From contig CAZZFF010000008.1 of the NCBI GenBank assembly GCA_964653485.1, forward strand, positions 1-64,000: a DNA stretch of 64,000 nt, given 5' to 3'. The notes beneath the pieces are model-generated. The model saw only the letters and a list, made by a program, of their open reading frames with translations, searched no databases and had not been told where the DNA came from. The translations under genes and the position numbers were made by a program. The DNA is from CAVQND01 sp964653485 (GTDB lineage: Bacteria > Verrucomicrobiota > Verrucomicrobiia > Limisphaerales > UBA8199). Below, one piece after another: positions 42,280 through 49,845 of the stretch (positions are counted from its first letter, which is position 1; the number at the start of each line of letters is the position of its first letter).

Positions 42280-43253
42280 AGTTGCTTGGCCAGGCGGATT
42301 GCCGCCCGCATGCTCGATGCGTTAGCTTTGCCTTGGCCGGCGATGTCGTATGCGGTCCCGTGATCGGGGGACGTGCGGATAAAGGGAAGGCCGAGAGTCC
42401 AGTTCACGCCGGTATCGAAGCTCACCATTTTCAATGGCGCCAGACCCTGGTCGTGGTACATCGCCACGACGGCGTCATACTCTCCTCGGTACGCATGGTA
42501 GAACAAGGCGTCCGCGCTCAGGGGACCGACGGCGTCGAGTCCGCGGCGCTGCGCCGCCTGGACGGCCGGGGCGATGATGGTCTGCTCTTCAGTGCCCATG
42601 TTGCCGCCCTCGCCGGCATGAGGATTCAGGCCGCACACCGCAACGCGGGCGCGGGACAGGCCCAGGTCGCGGCAGGCCCGGGAGGCCAGTTCGATGACGA
42701 GCTCGATCTTTGCCTGGGTCAGCCGTGTGGACACTTCCTTGAGCGGCAAATGGGTTGTAGCCAGGGCCACCCGTAGCCACCGACCGCGCTCATCCTGGCC
42801 GAGCAACATCATGGCGGTCTTCTCCGTTCCGGCGAGTTGGGAGAGCAACTCGGTCTGTCCCACGAAGGCCAGGCCCGAGCGGATGATGGCTTCCTTGTTC
42901 ACCGGTGCTGTAACCAGGGCCTTGAGTTCCCCGCGCAAACAGCGCTGCGCTCCGTCGCGCAACCAAGCTACAGCGGCTTGGGCGGCAGCGGCCGAGCCCG
43001 CAGGCAGGCCTTCCGGCAGGGCGCCGGGGAGCGGGTTCAAGGCGGCTATCCAAGCTCGCTGTTCCGGCCCGGTGTAGGGTTGGAGCGGGAGGTTGAGGCC
43101 CAACCGCCGGTTGAGGGCTTGCGCGTGGTCCACGTCGCCCAGCAGCAGGTAGCGGGCGCCGTCAGAAGCGCCTTCGGCGGCAATGGCCTTGAGCGCCACT
43201 TCCGGGCCGACGCCGGTGATGTCCCCAAGGGAGATGCCCACCCAGCCAGTCAT
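42249..43253 (-). CDS. pdxA: 4-hydroxythreonine-4-phosphate dehydrogenase
   Basis: I start at ATG 43253 (MTGWVGISLGDITGVGPEVA), the standard PdxA N-terminus; the open frame to 43334 overlaps surA. GRWLRVALATTHLPLKEVST and CGLNPHAGEGGNMGTEEQTI hold the metal-binding histidines, and AMYHDQGLAPLKMVSFDTGV with FIRTSPDHGTAYDIAGQG completes the active site. It oxidises 4-phosphohydroxy-threonine in vitamin B6 synthesis. 334 residues. It lies 40 bp after surA, the same order as the surA-pdxA pair of enterobacteria. Confidence 0.95.
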   Translation of the reverse strand: MTGWVGISLGDITGVGPEVALKAIAAEGASDGARYLLLGDVDHAQALNRRLGLNLPLQPYTGPEQRAWIAALNPLPGALPEGLPAGSAAAAQAAVAWLRDGAQRCLRGELKALVTAPVNKEAIIRSGLAFVGQTELLSQLAGTEKTAMMLLGQDERGRWLRVALATTHLPLKEVSTRLTQAKIELVIELASRACRDLGLSRARVAVCGLNPHAGEGGNMGTEEQTIIAPAVQAAQRRGLDAVGPLSADALFYHAYRGEYDAVVAMYHDQGLAPLKMVSFDTGVNWTLGLPFIRTSPDHGTAYDIAGQGKANASSMRAAIRLAKQLYLESSFSRY

Positions 43254-43293
43254 AAGGGATGGCCTCGGCGCAGAACGGGAAGGCGCCGGGTTG

Positions 43294-44250
43294 TCAGTAA
43301 TAGGCAACAAAGGTCTTTTTTCTGAGCTTGTCAATCCACTGCTTCTGCAGGCGGGTGCGCTCGCGATCCTGCAGGTCCTTTTCGATCTGAGCGCGGACCT
43401 CGCTCAAAGTGCTGTAATGAGCCGCTTCGACACCGTCGACCTGCACGAGGTAGCAGGCTTCCGGAGTGTCGATGACGGCGCTACGCTCGCCTGGCTTCAG
43501 GGTGAAGGCGGCGTCGTCGAGTTCCTTTCGGAGCTCGCCTTTCTTGACCCAACCCCTGTCCCCGCCCTGTTGGTGCATTTTGTCATCCGAGTACAGGGTT
43601 GCCATTTCGGCAAAGGACGCGCCGGCGTTGATCTTGGCCAGGATTTCATCGGCCAGTTTTCTGGCCTGCGGAGCGTCCGGGTCGTTCGATTTGTTCAGCA
43701 CCATGAGCCGCAGCTTGACGCGGTCCGGCAACTTGTAAGTCTCATGGTGCTCCTGGTAGTAGGCCTCCACTTTGTGCGGTGAGATGATGATTTCGGAGGA
43801 AACGTTCTTTTCCCTCATCGCCCGCTCGATGTATCGGTCGCGAATCCCTTGACGATAACGCTCCAGAGTTGTTCCTTGGGCTTCGAGGGTCCGAATGAAC
43901 GTCATCCGATCGCCGTGAGAACGCACCTCGGCCGAAACCACGTCATCAATGACCTTCTCCGGCAGGTTGTAGCCGGCCGTTTTGAACTCATGGAGGATTA
44001 GCTGCCGCTCTGCCAAAAGCTCCAAATTGTCGCGCTCGGCCTGGGCGACCTTTGTCTGATAGACTTCGGGCTGGTCCTTGTAATCGCGCCACAATTCCCT
44101 CTCGGGTTTCAAGGTTTCTTCCGCGACATCCTGGCGCGTGATGACGGTATCGTGAACAACCGCGTCAATCCCGTTGATCAACCCGGCCCGAAGTTGCACC
44201 GCCGCCCCAATCAGCGCAGCCGCAACGACTGTCATGCAAAGGAGTTTCAT
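43294..44250 (-). CDS. surA: Periplasmic parvulin-type peptidyl-prolyl isomerase (SurA-like)
   Basis: 318 residues with signal peptide MKLLCMTVVAAALIGAAVQL. The N-terminal SurA-like helical domain includes GIDAVVHDTVITRQDVAEET and LLAERQLILHEFK. The parvulin domain begins VKLRLMVLNKSNDPDAPQAR and shows AGASFAEMATLYSDDKMHQQ then GGDRGWVKKGELRKELDDAA. SurA-type chaperones escort outer-membrane proteins across the periplasm. Only one parvulin domain is present, where E. coli SurA has two. It is upstream of pdxA and has its own promoter candidate. Confidence 0.85.
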   Translation of the reverse strand: MKLLCMTVVAAALIGAAVQLRAGLINGIDAVVHDTVITRQDVAEETLKPERELWRDYKDQPEVYQTKVAQAERDNLELLAERQLILHEFKTAGYNLPEKVIDDVVSAEVRSHGDRMTFIRTLEAQGTTLERYRQGIRDRYIERAMREKNVSSEIIISPHKVEAYYQEHHETYKLPDRVKLRLMVLNKSNDPDAPQARKLADEILAKINAGASFAEMATLYSDDKMHQQGGDRGWVKKGELRKELDDAAFTLKPGERSAVIDTPEACYLVQVDGVEAAHYSTLSEVRAQIEKDLQDRERTRLQKQWIDKLRKKTFVAYY

Positions 44251-44264
44251 TCGTTCGTGGCATG

Positions 44265-44293
44265 ATTCTAATTGGCGTTGCCAGAGAGGTCAA
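44265..44293 (-). promoter_or_regulatory. Candidate surA-pdxA promoter (TTGACC-17-TAGAAT)
   Basis: On the minus strand TTGACC (44293-44288) and TAGAAT (44270-44265) at 17-base spacing, 14 bases before the surA ATG. The best match in the window to the recurring TTGACN / TAGNNT pattern. Confidence 0.5.
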
Positions 44294-44369
44294 GCGGGGG
44301 CCGCCTCAAAGGGTGCGGGAATCGACGCAAGGTCGTAGTCCCTGCGCTTTTGAAAAAGTGAGCGCGGTC

Positions 44370-46283
44370 TTACCGCTGGCTCGCGCGTTTGAGCCAAACC
44401 ATTAGGATGCTGATGTCTGCCGGGGAAACGCCGGAGATGCGGGATGCCTGGCCGAGGGTGGCGGGGCGGATGTTGATGAACTTCTGGCGGGCCTCGTTGC
44501 GGAGGCTGGGGACTGACGTGTAGTCGAAGGCCGGCGGGATGTGTTTGTCCTCGATGTTTCTGAACTTGGCGACTTCGTTTTCCTGGCGTGAGATATAGCC
44601 GGCGTATTTGATGGCAATCTCGACCTGGCGGGCAACTTCCTCGGTCAGGTCGGGGGCGGGGTTGGGCAGGCGGCTGTAGTCCAACTCTGGGCGGCGGAGG
44701 AGTTGGGCCAGGGTTTCAGAGTTACAGCGTGTGGTCTCCAGGCGGAGGATTTCGGCGTCGATTCGTTCCTGCTTTTCGCGGACGAGGCGGGCCTTGTGGG
44801 CGGGAAGGAGGCCGATTGCGTGGCCGATAGCGGAGAGGCGCAAGTCGGCGTTATCCTGGCGCAGGAGCAGGCGATACTCGGCACGGGAGGTGAACATGCG
44901 GTAAGGCTCGATGGTGCCCTTGGTGACGAGGTCATCGATGAGGACGCCGATGTAGGCCTGGTCACGGCGGAGGGTTAGAGGCTCAAGGTCTTTGGCGCGT
45001 CGGGCGGCATTGATGCCGGCCATGAGTCCCTGGGCGGCGGCTTCTTCGTAGCCGGAGGTGCCGTTGATTTGGCCGGCGAGGAACAGGTTGCGGCAGGTTT
45101 TGGTCTCGAGGGAGGAATGGAGTTGGGTCGGGTAGGCGAAGTCGTATTCGACGGCGTAGGCGGGGCGGAGGATTTCGGCGTTCTCGCAGCCGATGATGGT
45201 TTTCACCATCGCGACTTGAATCTCGAAGGGGAGGGAGGTTGAGAAGCCGTTGACGTAGATTTCGTCGGTGGCGATGCCTTCCGGTTCGAGGAACAACTGT
45301 TGACGTTCCTTTTCGGGGAATTTGACGATTTTGTCTTCGATGGAGGGGCAATAGCGGGGGCCGATTCCTTGGATTATGCCGGAATAAAGCGGAGACTTGT
45401 CGAGGTTGCCGCGTATGATGCGGGCGGTGGCCTGGGTGGTGTAGGTGATGTAACAGGGGAGTTGGCCGTTGATGGCGGCGAGGATGGAGCCTGGGGGATA
45501 AACGGTAGAGGGGGTTGCGGAGTGTTCCACGTGGAACAAACCGGGTCGTGGTTTGGCGCATTGTTCCACGTGGAACAATTCGTCTTTCCAGTGGGTGAAG
45601 TATGGGACCGGCTCGTCTCCGGGCTGAATCTCGGTTTTGGAAAAGTCAATGGAGCGTCTGAGGAGGCGGGGTGGGGTGCCGGTCTTCAGGCGGCCCAACT
45701 CCAACCCGACCTCGATCAGGGAGGCCGATAGGCCGGTTGCGGCGGCCTCCCCGGCCCGCCCCCCGGACTGACGGTTCAGGCCGATGTGCATCAGGCCCTT
45801 TAGGAACGTGCCGGTCGTGACGATCACTGTCTTGCCCAGGTATTGAACTTCGAGCGCGGTCTCCACGCCATAGACAGTCCCGTCCCGGTGGAGCAGTTTG
45901 ACGCATTGGGCCTGCCGGAGGTCGAGGTTGGGCTCGCGTTCACAGACCCACTTCAACCTGAACTGGTATGCCTTCTTGTCGCATTGGGCCCGGGGAGCCC
46001 AGACGGCCGGCCCCTTACGGGTGTTCAGCATCCGAAACTGAAGCCCGGTCAGGTCCGTCGCGAAGCCCATTTCCCCGCCGAGGGCGTCTATTTCCCGCGC
46101 CAGATGGCCTTTGCCCAGCCCGCCGATGGCAGGATTGCAGGACATTTGGCCGATGGTATCCGCGTTGATGGTTAGCAGAAGGGTCTGGCAACCCATGCGC
46201 GCCGCCGCAAGCGCCGCTTCGATGCCGGCATGGCCCGCACCCAGGACGATGACATCATACTTTTTCGGGAAGACGAACTCCAT
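44370..46283 (-). CDS. mnmG: tRNA uridine 5-carboxymethylaminomethyl modification enzyme MnmG (GidA)
   Basis: 637 residues. MEFVFPKKYDVIVLGAGHAG holds the FAD-binding GAGHAGxE, then SCNPAIGGLGKGHLAREIDA, VTTGTFLKGLMHIGLNRQSG and ETKTCRNLFLAGQINGTSGY, all diagnostic. With MnmE it modifies the wobble uridine of several tRNAs. Between YFTHWKDE and LPCYITYTTQ there is an extra stretch not found in E. coli MnmG, residues ~236-254, containing LFHVEQ and LFHVEH; its DNA is two parS-like palindromes. The gene starts 14 bp after pgi. No mnmE, rsmG or parAB lies next to it. Confidence 0.95.
   Translation of the reverse strand: MEFVFPKKYDVIVLGAGHAGIEAALAAARMGCQTLLLTINADTIGQMSCNPAIGGLGKGHLAREIDALGGEMGFATDLTGLQFRMLNTRKGPAVWAPRAQCDKKAYQFRLKWVCEREPNLDLRQAQCVKLLHRDGTVYGVETALEVQYLGKTVIVTTGTFLKGLMHIGLNRQSGGRAGEAAATGLSASLIEVGLELGRLKTGTPPRLLRRSIDFSKTEIQPGDEPVPYFTHWKDELFHVEQCAKPRPGLFHVEHSATPSTVYPPGSILAAINGQLPCYITYTTQATARIIRGNLDKSPLYSGIIQGIGPRYCPSIEDKIVKFPEKERQQLFLEPEGIATDEIYVNGFSTSLPFEIQVAMVKTIIGCENAEILRPAYAVEYDFAYPTQLHSSLETKTCRNLFLAGQINGTSGYEEAAAQGLMAGINAARRAKDLEPLTLRRDQAYIGVLIDDLVTKGTIEPYRMFTSRAEYRLLLRQDNADLRLSAIGHAIGLLPAHKARLVREKQERIDAEILRLETTRCNSETLAQLLRRPELDYSRLPNPAPDLTEEVARQVEIAIKYAGYISRQENEVAKFRNIEDKHIPPAFDYTSVPSLRNEARQKFINIRPATLGQASRISGVSPADISILMVWLKRASQR
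45523..45538. promoter_or_regulatory. parS-like centromere site 1 (inside mnmG)
   Basis: TGTTCCACGTGGAACA, a perfect 16-bp palindrome identical to the parS form bound by ParB in pseudomonads and close to the B. subtilis consensus TGTTTCACGTGAAACA. It is 39 bp centre-to-centre from site 2. Confidence 0.85.
45562..45577. promoter_or_regulatory. parS-like centromere site 2 (inside mnmG)
   Basis: The same 16-bp palindrome; symmetry extends one further base each side (45561-45578). The 39-bp spacing equals 13 codons, so both copies read through mnmG in the same frame and encode FHVE peptides. Confidence 0.85.
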
Positions 46284-46297
46284 TCGGGGTTGGAGAT

Positions 46298-47896
46298 TTA
46301 TTCGTGCGTGATGCGGTATTGGGCCTTGAATCGGGAGGGTCCTGCGGTCTTGCGGAGGCCACGGTCGGGGTTCGCCGAGAGGTGCTCGCAGATTTTGAAG
46401 ATGGCCTCCGCCTCATCGTTAAGCCCGACCGCTGAGGCGATTTGATCCACGGTGGCGCCGCCGGGAACGCCGCGGAGGTAGTGGAGGACTGTTTTCTGGA
46501 GGTCGAGGATTCCCTGAGCGGCCTTCTTGCCTGCCTGCACTCCAGGCTGGTGATAGGCGTTCACGTTAATCAGTGAGGCATAGAAGCCAACCGCGCGTTC
46601 AAACAGGGCAATGAGCACTCCGACGTGAAACGGGGAGACATCGCGGATCGTTAACGTTACAGACTCTCTCCCGCTGTCAAAGAGGGCCGTTCTCGTGCCC
46701 AGCAACAACCCGCTGAGGTAATCGCCGGACGTTGCATTTTCGTCGACCATCACCTCCGGTTTCTTCCGGTCCCGAAGGACTTCGACGAACGTAACGAAGA
46801 AATTGTCCAGGCCGTCTCTAAGTTGCTGAACGTAGGAGTGCTGGTCGGTGGAGCCTTTGTTGCCGAGCACGGTGATGCCTTGGTGGACGACCTTCTTATC
46901 GAGGTCGAGGCATTTGCCCAAGGATTCCATGATCAACTGCTGAAGGTATTTGGAAAGGAGGTCCAACCGGTCTTTATAGGGCAAAATGACCATGTTTTTG
47001 CTTCCTTTACCGTTACCGGCGTGATACCACATCAAAGCCAAGAGAGCGGATGGGTTGGTTTGGGCATTCGTGGACCGTGTCGCCTCGTCGCAAGACTTGG
47101 CCCCTGCCAGAAGCCCGTCAATGTCAAACCCTTGCAAGGCGGCGGGCAGGAGTCCGACGGCCGAGAGTTCACTGGTTCTTCCGCCGACCCAGTCCCACAT
47201 TGGGAAACGGCGCAGCCATTTGCGGTCAATCGCATATTGGTCGAGCAGGCTTTTTTCCATTGTGACGGCGACGGCGTGGGCGGGGAACGCGAGGCCGGCC
47301 CGGGAGAAGGCGGCTTCGGCCTCGATCATTCCGTTTCGCGTTTCCGGGGTGGAGCCTGACTTGGAGACGACCAACACGAGGGTCTGCCCCAGGCCGGGGC
47401 CGATTTGAGCGAGGACCCGGTCGATCCCGTCCGGGTCGGTATTGTCGAAGGAGAACAGGGTGAGTTTGTCTTCGCCTGGGCGCCCGAGGGCGCTCGCGAC
47501 GAACTGCGGGCCGAGGGCGGAACCGCCAATTCCAATGAGGAGGAGGTTTTTGAACGGCCCGTTGGAGCCTTTCACGGAGCCGCTGTGAACCTGGGCCGCG
47601 AAGTCTTTGATTGCGGCCAGGGTGCGCTCGATTTCGTCTCGAATCGCAGCGGTGGGCGCGAGGGGCGGGTTGCGCAGCCAATAGTGGCCGACCATTCGAT
47701 GCTCGTCAGGGTTGGCCTCGTCGCCCTTCTCGAGCTTGGCCATCGAGGCGAATGCCTGCGCCATCCGGGGCTGCATGGAGGAAAAGTAATCCTCGGGGAA
47801 ATCCATGCGGCTCAGGTCCACAGCCAGGCCGAGTTCGGGATATTCAGGGCAGTATTGCTGAAACCGGTGCCAGAGTTGCGACTTAGAGTATTTCAT
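46298..47896 (-). CDS. pgi: Glucose-6-phosphate isomerase with C-terminal extension
   Basis: 532 residues from ATG 47896 (MKYSKSQLWHRFQQYCPEYP). Core motifs: FKNLLLIGIGGSALGPQFVA, VLVVSKSGSTPETRNGMIEA, MWDWVGGRTSELSAVGLLPA and GNKGSTDQHSYVQQLRDGLD, the active site of the Pgi family. It interconverts glucose-6-phosphate and fructose-6-phosphate. After INVNAYHQPGVQAGKKAAQG, where many Pgi proteins end, ~65 residues follow: LDLQKTVLHYLRGVPGGATV and DQIASAVGLNDEAEAIFKIC, which look like a small winged-helix domain. It precedes mnmG by 14 bp. Confidence 0.95.
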   Translation of the reverse strand: MKYSKSQLWHRFQQYCPEYPELGLAVDLSRMDFPEDYFSSMQPRMAQAFASMAKLEKGDEANPDEHRMVGHYWLRNPPLAPTAAIRDEIERTLAAIKDFAAQVHSGSVKGSNGPFKNLLLIGIGGSALGPQFVASALGRPGEDKLTLFSFDNTDPDGIDRVLAQIGPGLGQTLVLVVSKSGSTPETRNGMIEAEAAFSRAGLAFPAHAVAVTMEKSLLDQYAIDRKWLRRFPMWDWVGGRTSELSAVGLLPAALQGFDIDGLLAGAKSCDEATRSTNAQTNPSALLALMWYHAGNGKGSKNMVILPYKDRLDLLSKYLQQLIMESLGKCLDLDKKVVHQGITVLGNKGSTDQHSYVQQLRDGLDNFFVTFVEVLRDRKKPEVMVDENATSGDYLSGLLLGTRTALFDSGRESVTLTIRDVSPFHVGVLIALFERAVGFYASLINVNAYHQPGVQAGKKAAQGILDLQKTVLHYLRGVPGGATVDQIASAVGLNDEAEAIFKICEHLSANPDRGLRKTAGPSRFKAQYRITHE

Positions 47897-48330
47897 AAAA
47901 GCGGAAGTAACTGTAACCCAATGCCAACGCGCCGCAATTGCAGAATATCGAGCGCGGGTTGCGGGACAGGGCTGCTCTGAGCTCGGGTTACCGGGGAGCA
48001 CAAGCGCGCAGCCCTGAAATCCGAAATCCGAAATCCGAAATCCGAAAGCAGATGGTTGGCTGGGCTGCTCCAGTGCTGTGTGTTCGTGACGGCTCCTTAG
48101 CAGCGCTCTGCCGAGAGGCCGCTACGTTGGCGTTGGCTGCGCGGGGGATAATCGCCGTGGCCTGCCTGATACCTGAACAGTTACGTTTTGGATTGGGAAT
48201 TGGTTATTGAGAAGTGGTTATTGGCACGTGAAGAAGTGTTGCTAATCTATTGACTTCGTTCTGGCAGAGGCTTATTCAGGGGACGGCGTGCCGCGGCGTG
48301 TGCGGCGGGCGTTGGAATTTCAACCCAAGC
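47897..48330. other. 434-bp gap between pgi and ackA
   Basis: No gene visible. It contains a heptamer tandem repeat (48016-48047) and a possible pgi promoter on the minus strand (TTGCGG-16-TACAGT). Otherwise nothing I can identify. Confidence 0.5.
48016..48047. repeat. Heptanucleotide tandem repeat (GAAATCC x4 plus GAAA)
   Basis: Four exact copies of GAAATCC and a partial fifth. Similar loose repeats of A-rich heptamers occur near 10970, 31255, 34670 and 49530, all in intergenic DNA. Confidence 0.85.
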
Positions 48331-49530
48331 ATGAGCATCCTGGCGATCAATAGCGGGTCGAGCAGCCTGAAATTCGGGCTATTCGATGCCGGGGCTTGCG
48401 AGTTGCTCCTGGCGGGCGATATCGACTGGGCCCACGGGGACCGGGAGCGGGCGCAACTGACCCTGCGGCCCCGGAACGGCCATCGCGCGAGTTCCGTGGT
48501 GTCGGTCCCGGACGATTTCGCGGCGGCCGAGCGCGCGGTGAGCGCGGTGCTCGGCTCAATTGCCGCCGGGGCGAAGGGGTTTTCGAGCATCACGCTGGCG
48601 GGCCACCGGGTGGTTCACGGAGGAGCGGAGTTTCGCGAGAGTGTGTTGATCGATGCGAGGGTGAAGGCGGCGATCGCGGGTCTGAGCCCGTTGGCCCCGC
48701 TGCACAACCCGCCCGCGCTGAAGGCGATCGAAGCGGTGGAATCGTTGCTGCCCGGGGTGCCGCAGGTGGCGGTTTTCGACACGGCGTTTTTCGCGGAGCT
48801 GCCGCCCAAGGCATATCTTTACCCACTTCCTTATGAGTATTATAAGTTGTGGGGCATCCGGCGGTTTGGGTTCCATGGCCTGAGCCACGCTTATTGCGCC
48901 GTCCGGGCTTCCGAACTGCTGGGGCAAGGTGTTTCGGGGCCGCGTTTGATCAGTTGCCACCTGGGAGGGGGTTGTTCAGCCGCGGCGATTCGGGGAGGGG
49001 TCGCGGTCGCGACGACCACCGGGTTTAGCCCTTTGGAGGGTCTGATGATGGCGACGCGTTCCGGCTCGCTGGACCCGGGCATCCTCATCCATCTCCAGCG
49101 GGATCATGGCCTGAGGCTCGATGAAATTGACGATGCGCTGAACCGGTCTTCGGGGCTGTTGGGCATCTCGGGGGTGTCGTCTGACCTGGGGCACATTGAA
49201 GCCGCCGCGGCGCAGGGGAATCCGCGGGCTGGCCTGGCCTTCGACATGTTCGCCGACCGGGTCCGCTCGGCCATCGGCGCCATGGCGGCAAGTCTTGGGG
49301 GGGTGGACGCGCTGGTTTTCACCGATCGAGTGGGGGAGGGTTCGCCGGCGCTGCGAGCCGCCGCGTGCGAGGGTCTCGAGTTCATGGGGCTACGCCTTGA
49401 CAAGGAGCGCAATGCGAAGCTGGAGGCCGATGCCGATATTGCCCGGGACGATTCGCCGGCGCGCATCTTTGTCATCCATACCCGTGAGGAACTTATGGTC
49501 GCCCGTGAGGCTCGCCGGGTGGCGAAATAG
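48331..49530 (+). CDS. ackA: Acetate kinase family protein, divergent
   Basis: 399 residues from ATG 48331: MSILAINSGSSSLKFGLFDA. LAGHRVVHGG (Arg), APLHNPPALKAIEA, FDTAFFAELPPKAYLYPLPY (catalytic Asp), RRFGFHGLSHAYC (His) and ATRSGSLDPGILIHL (Arg) are all conserved. Two nucleotide-binding motifs differ: HLGNG is HLGGG (~210), and GGIGEN is TDRVGEGS (~330-337). The C-terminal Glu of HTREELM is kept. It would phosphorylate acetate or a related acid, perhaps with an altered phosphoryl donor. No pta is adjacent. Its 3' end is duplicated just downstream. Confidence 0.85.
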   Translation: MSILAINSGSSSLKFGLFDAGACELLLAGDIDWAHGDRERAQLTLRPRNGHRASSVVSVPDDFAAAERAVSAVLGSIAAGAKGFSSITLAGHRVVHGGAEFRESVLIDARVKAAIAGLSPLAPLHNPPALKAIEAVESLLPGVPQVAVFDTAFFAELPPKAYLYPLPYEYYKLWGIRRFGFHGLSHAYCAVRASELLGQGVSGPRLISCHLGGGCSAAAIRGGVAVATTTGFSPLEGLMMATRSGSLDPGILIHLQRDHGLRLDEIDDALNRSSGLLGISGVSSDLGHIEAAAAQGNPRAGLAFDMFADRVRSAIGAMAASLGGVDALVFTDRVGEGSPALRAAACEGLEFMGLRLDKERNAKLEADADIARDDSPARIFVIHTREELMVAREARRVAK

Positions 49531-49595
49531 CCAATAGCCAATAGACGATAGCCAATAAGGAACTTATGGTCGCCCGTGAAGCATCGCCGGGTGGC
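49487..49595 (+). repeat. Direct duplication of the ackA 3' end
   Basis: Bases 49487-49523 (AGGAACTTATGGTCGCCCGT..., the last codons of ackA) recur at 49558-49595 with one substitution and one inserted base; the first 22 bases are identical. Between them lie CCAATAG-type short repeats (49531-49557). Confidence 0.85.
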
Positions 49596-49761
49596 TGGGT
49601 GAGCACAGGCGCCGGGGTCTGGAGGGTGTCGGCCTTCATTGGAAGATCATAGGCCGGTACCAGCCCAGGTGTGAATGCAGCTTACGGTTTCAGCCGCAGC
49701 AAAGGCTTGAGGCTCCGGAAAAGGGGCAGGTTGTGATGGGTTCTTTTTATCGCCTTTATGC

Positions 49762-49789
49762 TTGCAAATCAGGTCCGATTCTCTAGAGT
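49762..49789 (+). promoter_or_regulatory. Candidate promoter of the sigma factor gene (TTGCAA-16-TAGAGT)
   Basis: TTGCAA (49762-49767) and TAGAGT (49784-49789), 16 bases apart, give a leader of ~50 nt before the ATG at 49846. The rest of the 315-bp ackA-sigma gap shows only the ackA 3' duplication. Confidence 0.45.
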
Positions 49790-49845
49790 CGCGCTGTTCC
49801 CAGAACGGAGTCTGCGCTCAAGAGCTGCTTCGTTGGAGAATCTGG

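Noticed and set aside
48016..48047. Possible CRISPR array
   Set aside because: The 7-bp units have no spacers and no cas genes are present in the window.
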